Shown here one piece after another: positions 1 through 5,297 of a DNA stretch of 7,994 nucleotides (the stretch's first letter is position 1; each line of letters begins with the position of its first letter). Both the position numbers and the translations under genes were made by a program. This stretch comes from Pseudomonadota bacterium (GTDB lineage: Bacteria > Pseudomonadota > Alphaproteobacteria > Ferrovibrionales > Ferrovibrionaceae). The notes beneath the pieces were generated by a model. That model was not told where the DNA came from. It worked only from the letters and a program-made list of their open reading frames with translations, and made no database searches. The stretch is from contig JAJYTL010000142.1 in the NCBI GenBank assembly GCA_021793055.1, positions 1-7,994 on the forward strand, in the 5' to 3' direction.

Positions 1-677
1 AGAAACCGGCCGTCGCCGTCGGCCATGGCACATAGCGCCGCGCGCCCTTCCGCGTCGAGCGGCACGGCGCGGCCCTCCGTCGCCTCGGCGCGGGCAAGCA
101 GGGTTTCCAGCGCGGCCTCGTCGAGCCGATGCAGCACCAGCACCTGGCAGCGAGACAGCAAGGCCGAATTCAGCTCGAAGGAGGGATTTTCCGTCGTCGC
201 CCCGACCAAGACCACGGTGCCGTCCTCGACGTAGGGCAGAAAGCCGTCCTGCTGCGCCCGATTGAAGCGATGGATTTCATCGACGAAGAGCAACGTCCCC
301 TGGCCCATGGCGCGGCGCGCGCGCGCCTCCTCGAAAGCCTGGCGAAGATCGGCGACGCCGGAAAAGACCGCGGACAACGGGTGAAAGACGAGGCCGGTAC
401 CCTCGGCGAGAAGACGGGCGATGGTGGTCTTGCCGCTGCCGGGCGGCCCCCACAGGATCAGCGAGGCGAGACGGCCCGCCTGCACCATGCGGCCGAGCGG
501 CCCTTCGGCACCGAGGAGATGCTCTTGGCCGAGAACATCGGCAAGCCGGCTCGGCCGCAGCCGGTCGGCCAGCGGCCGGGCGACGGCCTGCTCCAAGCCT
601 GCGGCCTCGAAGAGCGACGTCCCCGGCGTCCCCCGACCGCCTCCCGATGTCTTCCGTGGCGGACGCCTGGTTTGCAT
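1..677 (-). CDS. rarA: Replication-associated recombination protein A (AAA+ ATPase), 3' end cut off by window edge
   Basis: RarA (MgsA) is a cytoplasmic AAA+ ATPase of the clamp-loader-like RarA/WRNIP1 family that acts at stalled replication forks and single-strand gaps. I translated the minus strand from ATG 675-677; the frame stays open for 225 codons to the window edge. It shows Walker A GPPGSGKTT (residues 77-85), Walker B LLFVDEIH (129-136) followed by RFNRAQQD, sensor-1 GATTEN (159-164), and the SRC motif (175-177) with the likely arginine finger. The C-terminal tetramerisation part is outside the window. ATG 677 is preceded by GAGGG with an 8-base spacer, lying inside the last codons of the protease, and starts 5 bases after that gene's stop, so the two are probably cotranscribed and translationally coupled. 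Residues 2-20 are a basic, Gly-rich extension before the usual LFEAAG start region; no other ATG or GTG lies between. Family assignment is very secure. Confidence 0.95.
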   Translation of the reverse strand, partial: MQTRRPPRKTSGGGRGTPGTSLFEAAGLEQAVARPLADRLRPSRLADVLGQEHLLGAEGPLGRMVQAGRLASLILWGPPGSGKTTIARLLAEGTGLVFHPLSAVFSGVADLRQAFEEARARRAMGQGTLLFVDEIHRFNRAQQDGFLPYVEDGTVVLVGATTENPSFELNSALLSRCQVLVLHRLDEAALETLLARAEATEGRAVPLDAEGRAALCAMADGDGRF

Positions 678-682
678 CGCCG

Positions 683-2113
683 CTACCCTCGGATGGACAC
701 CGATAGGAGACGCCCGCCGCGCTCGATCTGCAACTGCCATTCCGGGCGCGGCGCGCGCACCAGGCGCTTGAGCTCGGCGACCGATTGGACCGTCGTGCCG
801 TTCAAGCCGCGCACCATGTCGTTCGGCTGAAGGCCAATGCGATTGGCGACGCTGCCCGGCGCCACGCCGAGCACGATCACGCCCTTGACATCGCTCGGCA
901 GGCCAAGATTCTGCGCCAGCGCCGGCGACATATTGGCCACGGTCGCCCCCGCAAGCGGCTGGTTGCCGGCGAGGCGCGTCGTATCGGGCGGCGGAATTTC
1001 CGGCGCCGGCTTGAGCTCCAGCGAAAGCGGGATCTGCTGGCGGCCGCGCCAAACCGCAAGCGCCACCCGATGGCCGATTTCCAGGGTCTCGATCTGGAAG
1101 CGGAGCGAGCTCATGCTATCGACCGGCTCGCCGTTCACCGACAGCACCACGTCGCCGACCTTGAGCCCGGCCGCGGCCGCGGGGCCACCCATATAGACGC
1201 TCGAAATCAGCACCCCTTTCGGCCGATCGAGCCCGAGGCTTTCGGCCAGCCGCGCCGTGACCTCCTGGCCCTCGGCGCCGAACCATGGCCGCGCGATGTG
1301 GCCGCCGCTCTTGGCGCTGCGGAGGACGGCCGCGACGAGGTTGCTCGGAATCGCGAAGCCAATGCCGAGCGAGCCGCCATCCTTGGAATAGATCGCGGAA
1401 TTGATGCCGGCGAGCCGCCCGTCCATCGTGACCAGGGCACCGCCCGAGTTGCCCGGATTGATCGCCGCATCGGTCTGGATATAGGACTGCACCGGCCCCC
1501 GCGCGTTCAGCGTGCGGCCAAGGCCCGAGATGATGCCCGAAGTGACGGTCTGGCCGACGCCGAAGGGATCGCCGATCGCCAGCACGAGATCGCCGACCTC
1601 AAGGGAATTCGAGTTGCGAAGCTTGAGAAATGGCAGCGGCGCGCCGGCTTGGATGCGCAGCACCGCAAGATCGTCATGCGGATCGGCGAGCACGATCTTG
1701 GCCGGAAACTCGCGCCGGTCGGACAGCGCGACGGTAATTTCCTGGGCACCCCTGATGACGTGGAAATTGGTCACGATCAGGCCGCCCGGATCGAGGATGA
1801 CGCCGGAGCCGAGCGAGCGCTCGATCCGCTCCCTGGGCGCTCCAAACAGAAACGGATTGCCGAAGAACTGCCGGAAAAAAGGGTTGCCGGCAAAGGGCGA
1901 AACGCCGTTTTCGCGCACCACCCGGCGGGTATAGATGTTGACCACCGCCGGCGCCACCTTCTTCACCAGCGGCGCGTAGGAATACTCGATCTGCTCGCGG
2001 TTTTGCGGCACCACGCGCTCGGCCGCGAGCGCCGAGGGACATAGCGAAACCACAGCCAGGGCGAAAGCGCCAAGCCCAGCCGCGAGCACTACTTTGGCGG
2101 AATGCGCCATCAT
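683..2113 (-). CDS. Periplasmic Do-family (DegP/DegQ-like) serine protease with two PDZ domains
   Basis: A 476-residue HtrA-type protease/chaperone that degrades or holds misfolded envelope proteins. A Sec signal peptide is visible (Lys7, hydrophobic 8-25, likely cleavage after SALA at 30). The trypsin-like domain carries the triad His118 (TNFHVI), Asp148 (DDLAVL) and Ser223 (NPGNSGG). PDZ1 spans about 278-366 and PDZ2 about 388-475. A Phe-rich loop (77-90, with GNPF twice) precedes the catalytic core, as in the LA loop of Do proteases. The start is uncertain: GTG 2143 has a purine tract directly abutting it and would give a long n-region; ATG 2113 has GAGGTGG 11 bases upstream; ATG 2110 follows immediately. 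I chose 2113. It lies 99 bases after rplQ and 5 before rarA. Whether it is orthologous to degP, degQ or another paralogue cannot be decided here, so no symbol is given. Confidence 0.93.
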   Translation of the reverse strand: MMAHSAKVVLAAGLGAFALAVVSLCPSALAAERVVPQNREQIEYSYAPLVKKVAPAVVNIYTRRVVRENGVSPFAGNPFFRQFFGNPFLFGAPRERIERSLGSGVILDPGGLIVTNFHVIRGAQEITVALSDRREFPAKIVLADPHDDLAVLRIQAGAPLPFLKLRNSNSLEVGDLVLAIGDPFGVGQTVTSGIISGLGRTLNARGPVQSYIQTDAAINPGNSGGALVTMDGRLAGINSAIYSKDGGSLGIGFAIPSNLVAAVLRSAKSGGHIARPWFGAEGQEVTARLAESLGLDRPKGVLISSVYMGGPAAAAGLKVGDVVLSVNGEPVDSMSSLRFQIETLEIGHRVALAVWRGRQQIPLSLELKPAPEIPPPDTTRLAGNQPLAGATVANMSPALAQNLGLPSDVKGVIVLGVAPGSVANRIGLQPNDMVRGLNGTTVQSVAELKRLVRAPRPEWQLQIERGGRLLSVSIRG

Positions 2114-2212
2114 ACTTGTCCGCACCACCTCAACCGCGCACACCTCCCCGGCTGGCGAGGGCGCGATCGCGATAAAAGCCGGAAGAACGACTGCGGCGCG
2201 ACGCGAGCCGCC
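2114..2212 (-). other. rplQ-protease spacer, with two GC-rich dyads
   Basis: This is the longest gene-free stretch in the window (99 bases). On the minus strand it holds a small hairpin right after the rplQ stop (2193-2212; GCGGC pairing with GCCGC over a 9-base loop) and a second dyad, CCGGCT/AGCCGG at 2177-2182 and 2148-2153, whose loop contains the 10-base palindrome CGCGATCGCG (2162-2171). A TTTTAT stretch at 2172-2177 lies about 15 bases after the first hairpin, too far for a classical intrinsic terminator. I see no convincing -35/-10 pair. Transcription may run through from rplQ into the protease, or end by Rho; the sequence alone does not decide. Confidence 0.5.
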
Positions 2213-2647
2213 CTAGCCGGCCAAAGCTTCCTCGCCCTCTTTGCCCTCGGCGCTCGGTTTCGGTCCCGAGTCCAAGCCCTTGGCGTCGGGATCGCGGTCG
2301 ACAAGCTCGATCACCGCCATCGGCGCGGCATCGCCATAGCGGAAGCCAGCACGCAGCACGCGGGTATAGCCCCCTTGGCGGTCGGCATAGCGGCTGCTCA
2401 GGGTGTCGAACAGCTTCTTGACCGCCCGCTCCTCGGGCAGAAAGGCATGAGCCTGCCGGAACGCGTGCAAATTGCCGCGCTTGCCGAGCGTGATCAACCG
2501 CTCGACGATCGGCCGGAGTTCCTTCGCCTTCGGCAGAGTCGTGGTGATCTGTTCGTGCTTGATGAGCGAGGACGCCATGTTGGCGAACATCGCCTTACGG
2601 TGCGACGCTCTCTTGTTGAGCTTGCGCAGAGCCTTGCCGTGACGCAT
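2213..2647 (-). CDS. rplQ: 50S ribosomal protein L17
   Basis: L17 (bL17) is a large-subunit protein near the peptide exit tunnel. The 144-residue product opens with the diagnostic MRHGKALRKLNK and continues with HRKAMFANMASSLIKHE (17-33) and TTLPKAKELR (36-45), matching the family throughout its core of about 118 residues. A charged, Glu/Gly/Pro-rich tail (about 119-144) follows; such C-terminal extensions occur in alphaproteobacterial L17. An upstream in-frame start at 2728 is rejected because it would overlap rpoA and add 27 non-family residues. ATG 2647 is preceded by AGAGGA with a 7-base spacer and lies 16 bases after the rpoA stop. It is the last gene of the alpha cluster. Confidence 0.97.
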   Translation of the reverse strand: MRHGKALRKLNKRASHRKAMFANMASSLIKHEQITTTLPKAKELRPIVERLITLGKRGNLHAFRQAHAFLPEERAVKKLFDTLSSRYADRQGGYTRVLRAGFRYGDAAPMAVIELVDRDPDAKGLDSGPKPSAEGKEGEEALAG

Positions 2648-2663
2648 CGGTGTTTCCTCTCGG

Positions 2664-3680
2664 TCAGTAGGGCTCTTCGAGCCGCTTGACCAGTTCGTCG
2701 ATATTTTCCGGCGGCCAGTTCGGCACATGCATGCCGAGCCGCAGCCCCATCTGGGCGAGAACTTCCTTGATCTCGTTCAGCGACTTGCGGCCGAAGTTCG
2801 GCGTCCGCAGCATTTCCGCCTCGGTCTTCTGAATGAGATCGCCGATGTAGACGATATTGTCGTTCTTCAGGCAATTGGCCGAGCGCACCGACAATTCAAG
2901 TTCATCGACCTTGCGCAGGAGGTTGCGGTTGAATTCCGGCTCGGCGACAGGTGCCTCCGGCTTGACTTCCTTCGGCTCCTCGAAATTGATGAAGAGCTGC
3001 AACTGGTCCTGCATGATGCGTGCGGCATAGGCCACCGCATCCTTCGGCTTCACCGTGCCGTTGGTCTCGACCTCAAGCGTCAGCTTGTCGTAGTCGAGGA
3101 CCTGGCCGGCGCGCGCGTTTTCGATCTTATAGGAGACGCGGCGCACCGGGCTGTATAGCGCGTCGACCGGGATCAAACCGATCGGCGCGTCTTCCGGCCG
3201 GTTGGAATAGCCCGACACATAGCCCTTGCCGGTGTCGACGGTCATTTCCATCTGGATGCGGGCGCCGTCGTCGAGGGTGCAGAGCACGAGCTCGGGATTG
3301 GTGATCTCGATGTCGTGGCCGACCTCGATCTGGCCGGCGGTCACCTCGCCCGGGCCTTCGGCCTTGAGCGTGATGCGGCGCGGCCCCTCGCCATGCATGC
3401 GGACGGCCAGCGACTTGATGTTCAGGATGATATCGGTGACGTCTTCGCGCACGCCCGGAACCGAGGAAAACTCGTGCAGAACGCCGTCGATCTGCACCGA
3501 GGTGACCGCGGCTCCCTGCAACGACGACAAGAGGATGCGGCGCAGCGAATTGCCGAGCGTCTGGCCGAAGCCACGCTCCAACGGCTCAGCCGTGAAAGTA
3601 GCGACGTGCCCGTCCTCTTCCTCATGCTCGACATTGAGCTTGTTGGGTTTGATGAGAGCGGTCCAGTTCTTCTGAATCAC
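2664..3680 (-). CDS. rpoA: DNA-directed RNA polymerase subunit alpha
   Basis: The 338-residue alpha subunit dimerises to nucleate assembly of beta and beta-prime and contacts activators and UP elements. The N-terminal domain (about 1-235) has the assembly signature GFGQTLGNSLRRILLSS (37-53). A linker of about 236-252 precedes the C-terminal domain, whose DNA-binding determinants are intact: VRSANCLK (265-272, with Arg266, Asn269 and Cys270 matching E. coli R265/N268/C269) and the helix-hairpin-helix TPNFGRKSLNEI (293-304). The start is GTG 3680, giving MIQKNW; an in-frame upstream start at 3785 is rejected because it lies inside rpsK and adds 35 unrelated residues. The gene follows rpsK by 74 bases with no rpsD between, as is normal in alphaproteobacteria, and precedes rplQ by 16 bases. 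Confidence 0.98.
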   Translation of the reverse strand: MIQKNWTALIKPNKLNVEHEEEDGHVATFTAEPLERGFGQTLGNSLRRILLSSLQGAAVTSVQIDGVLHEFSSVPGVREDVTDIILNIKSLAVRMHGEGPRRITLKAEGPGEVTAGQIEVGHDIEITNPELVLCTLDDGARIQMEMTVDTGKGYVSGYSNRPEDAPIGLIPVDALYSPVRRVSYKIENARAGQVLDYDKLTLEVETNGTVKPKDAVAYAARIMQDQLQLFINFEEPKEVKPEAPVAEPEFNRNLLRKVDELELSVRSANCLKNDNIVYIGDLIQKTEAEMLRTPNFGRKSLNEIKEVLAQMGLRLGMHVPNWPPENIDELVKRLEEPY

Positions 3681-3684
3681 AGTG

Positions 3685-3695
3685 TCCTCGTCCTT
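3685..3695 (-). promoter_or_regulatory. Ribosome binding site for the GTG start of rpoA
   Basis: The minus strand reads AAGGACGAGGA, two overlapping Shine-Dalgarno-like cores lying 10 and 4 bases upstream of GTG 3680. It fixes the rpoA start at a GTG rather than at the upstream in-frame codon at 3785, which has no family support. Confidence 0.75.
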
Positions 3696-3703
3696 CTCAG
3701 ACG

Positions 3704-3719
3704 GCGCGCCGAAGCGCGC
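3704..3719 (-). repeat. UUCG-tetraloop hairpin in the rpsK-rpoA spacer
   Basis: On the minus strand the sequence is GCGCGC-TTCG-GCGCGC: six perfect GC pairs closed by the exceptionally stable cUUCGg tetraloop. It lies 8 bases upstream of the rpoA Shine-Dalgarno region. There is no U-tract after it (GCCGUCUGAG follows in the RNA), so it is not a standard intrinsic terminator. An mRNA stability or processing element, or a pausing structure between two differently expressed genes, is possible but inferred. Confidence 0.7.
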
Positions 3720-3754
3720 AAAAGAGCGACAATGAGGCCGCGGCGGGCCCGAAG

Positions 3755-4147
3755 TCACACACGCCGACGCTTCGGCGGACGGCAACCGTTATGGGGAATG
3801 GGCGTCACGTCGCGAATCGCGGTGATGCTGAAGCCAACGGCCTGCAGCGCACGAAGCGCCGACTCGCGGCCGGCACCGGGGCCCCGCACCTGCACCTCGA
3901 GGGTCCGCACGCCATGCTCCTGCGCCTTGCGGCCGGCGTTCTCCGCCGCCACCTGCGCCGCGTAAGGGGTTGACTTGCGCGAGCCCTTGAACCCTTGCGC
4001 TCCGGCCGAGGCCCACGCGATGGTATTGCCCTGGGCGTCGGTAATCGTGACCATGGTGTTGTTGAAGGTCGCATTCACATGCGCCACGGCCGAGGTGATG
4101 TTCTTCTTTTCGCGGCGGCGCACGCGCGTGGTTTTTTCGCGGACCAT
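3755..4147 (-). CDS. rpsK: 30S ribosomal protein S11
   Basis: S11 (uS11) sits on the platform of the small subunit near the E-site mRNA path. The 130-residue product has the expected length and motifs: a basic N-terminus (VRRREKKN), AHVNATFNNTMVTITD (22-37), WASAGAQGFKGSRKSTPYAA (45-64), VRGPGAGRESALRAL (87-101) and the C-terminal TPIPHNGCRPPKRRRV (115-130). The start is ATG 4147, with AAGGA about 11 bases upstream and a weaker AGG closer. It follows rpsM by 39 bases and is followed, after 74 bases, by rpoA rather than rpsD. Confidence 0.98.
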   Translation of the reverse strand: MVREKTTRVRRREKKNITSAVAHVNATFNNTMVTITDAQGNTIAWASAGAQGFKGSRKSTPYAAQVAAENAGRKAQEHGVRTLEVQVRGPGAGRESALRALQAVGFSITAIRDVTPIPHNGCRPPKRRRV

Positions 4148-4186
4148 TCTAACCTAATTCCTTGAATGTCAAACCGAGCGCCGACG

Positions 4187-4555
4187 CTACTTCTTCTTCC
4201 CGGCGATAGGCCGCGCCGGACCCTTGCGGGTGCGCGCGTTGGTGTGAGTACGCTGACCGCGCACCGGCAAGCCACGGCGATGCCGCAGTCCCCGGTAGCA
4301 GCCGAGATCCATCAAGCGCTTGATATTCATCGCCACTTCGCGGCGAAGATCGCCTTCGACGCGATACTGGCGATCGATAAGCTCGCGAATCTGGATCACT
4401 TCGGCCTCGGTCAATTGATTGACCCGCCGATCTGACGTCAGATTGACCTTCTGACAAATCTCCTTCGCCTTCGAGCGCCCGATTCCGTATATATACGTCA
4501 GAGCAATCTCGACACGCTTATTGGTCGGGATGTTAACACCCGCGATACGCGCCAC
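4187..4555 (-). CDS. rpsM: 30S ribosomal protein S13
   Basis: S13 (uS13) lies in the head of the small subunit, forms intersubunit bridges and reaches the P-site tRNA with its basic tail. The 122-residue sequence begins ARIAGVNIPTNKRVEIALTYIYGIG, contains the helix-turn-helix-like region ending LRREVAMNIKRLMDLGCYRG (70-89), and ends in the typical RHRRGLPVRGQRTHTNARTRKG segment and a KKK terminus. The start is GTG 4555, supported by GAGGGAG 6 bases upstream. It is the first gene of the alpha cluster here, 79 bases after adk, and has its own near-consensus promoter in that gap. The E. coli neighbour rpmJ is absent, as usual in this class. Confidence 0.98.
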   Translation of the reverse strand: MARIAGVNIPTNKRVEIALTYIYGIGRSKAKEICQKVNLTSDRRVNQLTEAEVIQIRELIDRQYRVEGDLRREVAMNIKRLMDLGCYRGLRHRRGLPVRGQRTHTNARTRKGPARPIAGKKK

Positions 4556-4561
4556 GCGCCT

Positions 4562-4568
4562 CTCCCTC
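4562..4568 (-). promoter_or_regulatory. Ribosome binding site for the GTG start of rpsM
   Basis: GAGGGAG on the minus strand, 6 bases before GTG 4555, is a strong, well-spaced Shine-Dalgarno sequence. It supports the GTG as the real initiation codon, with the S13 family N-terminus beginning exactly there. Confidence 0.8.
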
Positions 4569-4588
4569 TAATCTTCCGGTTGCCTCGC

Positions 4589-4610
4589 CGCGCCCTCCGC
4601 CGAGGGCGCG
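4589..4610 (-). repeat. Perfect 9-bp GC-rich hairpin abutting the rpsM promoter -10 box
   Basis: The minus strand reads CGCGCCCTC-GGCG-GAGGGCGCG: nine perfect pairs and a four-base loop. It begins at the base right after the -10 hexamer (4611). A transcript starting about seven bases beyond the -10 would lack most of the first arm, so the full hairpin can form only in RNA read through from adk. No U-tract follows (GCGAGGCAACC), so it is not an obvious intrinsic terminator. It could be a Rho-related, processing or pausing element; this is inference. Confidence 0.75.
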
Positions 4611-4638
4611 ATTATAGAAATTCCCGTTAACAAGTCAA
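4611..4638 (-). promoter_or_regulatory. Sigma-70-type promoter for the rpsM-rpsK-rpoA-rplQ cluster
   Basis: On the minus strand, -35 TTGACT (4633-4638) and a perfect -10 TATAAT (4611-4616) are separated by 16 bases. The -35 overlaps the TGA stop of adk (4635-4637). The start of transcription is predicted near 4601-4607, giving a leader of about 46-52 bases before GTG 4555. The bases after the -10 (CGCGCCC) form a GC-rich discriminator; in E. coli such discriminators mark rRNA and r-protein promoters inhibited by ppGpp/DksA. That response here is inferred by analogy. Confidence 0.8.
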
Positions 4639-5297
4639 CTCCGGCCAAGCGATGCCAAAACGGCGTCTATCTCCTTGGCGACTTGGCCAATTTCCGCCAT
4701 GCCGTCGACCGTGCGCAAAAGACCTCGCGCGCGATAATAGGGCAGCAGCGGCGCCGTCTCGCGGTGATAGACTGTGAGCCGCGCCTTGACCGTTTCGGCC
4801 GAATCGTCGGCGCGGCGGGTGAATTCGCCGCCACCGCAGACGTCGCACTTGCCCTCGACCTTCGGTCGATTGAAGGTATCATGGTACGCAGCGCCGCATT
4901 TAGCGCAGCTGAACCGCCCGCTGATCCGCGCCACCAGCGCTTCGTCCACCACCTGCATCTCGATCACCGCATCGAGCTTGCGATGCTTTTCCGCCAGCAC
5001 CCGGTCGAGCGCCTCGGCCTGCCCGACGGTGCGCGGAAACCCATCCAGAATTAAGCCCTTGGCGGTGCCCGGGCCGGCCGCCAGGCGCTCGGCGACGATC
5101 GCCACCGCGACCTCGTCCGGAACCAGATCGCCCCGCTCCATCACCGCTTTGGCCTTGCGCCCGATCTCGCTGCCGGAGGCCACGGCCGCCCGCAGCATGT
5201 CGCCGGTGGAGAGATTCACCAGCCCGTGATTGCGCTGCAAATTCTCGGCCTGGGTGCCCTTTCCGGCCCCAGGCGGTCCAAGAAGAATGATGATCAC
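4635..5297 (-). CDS. adk: Adenylate kinase, zinc-type LID
   Basis: Adk catalyses ATP + AMP = 2 ADP in the cytoplasm. The 220-residue protein has the P-loop GPPGAGKGTQ (7-16), the AMP-binding segment from STGDMLR (30-36) to DLVP (57-60), DGFPRT (85-90), and a LID of about 127-164. The LID carries two CxxC pairs (Cys131/134 and Cys151/154), the structural-zinc arrangement known from Bacillus-type enzymes and many alphaproteobacteria, rather than the zinc-free E. coli LID. It starts at GTG 5297, overlapping the secY TGA by four bases (GTGA), with GAGGGG 9 bases upstream inside secY, so translation is probably coupled to secY. It lies between secY and rpsM, the usual position in this class. Its stop overlaps the -35 element of the rpsM promoter. 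Confidence 0.97.
   Translation of the reverse strand: MIIILLGPPGAGKGTQAENLQRNHGLVNLSTGDMLRAAVASGSEIGRKAKAVMERGDLVPDEVAVAIVAERLAAGPGTAKGLILDGFPRTVGQAEALDRVLAEKHRKLDAVIEMQVVDEALVARISGRFSCAKCGAAYHDTFNRPKVEGKCDVCGGGEFTRRADDSAETVKARLTVYHRETAPLLPYYRARGLLRTVDGMAEIGQVAKEIDAVLASLGRS

Noticed and set aside
315..326. Alternating GC tract (12 bases) as a Z-DNA-like element
   Set aside because: It lies inside rarA, where it encodes Ala/Arg residues, and is of a length expected from codon use in such GC-rich DNA.
129..830. 233-codon plus-strand open frame at the window start
   Set aside because: It opposes rarA, whose minus-strand frame has complete Walker A, Walker B, sensor-1 and SRC motifs. The plus-strand product resembles nothing.
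785..2044. 419-codon plus-strand open frame antisense to the Do-family protease
   Set aside because: Arg/His/Asp-rich shadow of a gene with an intact catalytic triad and two PDZ domains; no family resemblance.
2108..2134. TTGAGG and TATGAT near the protease start as a promoter
   Set aside because: Only 13 bases separate them, and the TATGAT overlaps the proposed ATG.
2114..2143. GTG 2143 as the protease start
   Set aside because: Its purine tract is directly adjacent to the codon, and it would add ten residues before a signal peptide that is already well formed from ATG 2113. The site is not fully excluded.
2172..2212. Intrinsic terminator after rplQ
   Set aside because: The hairpin is short, with a 9-base loop, and the T-run lies about 15 bases away instead of immediately after the stem.
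4146..4172. Perfect TTGACA on the minus strand followed by TAGAAT before rpsK
   Set aside because: The spacer is only 15 bases and the -10-like hexamer overlaps the rpsK ATG, so transcripts would start inside the gene and could not express full-length S11.
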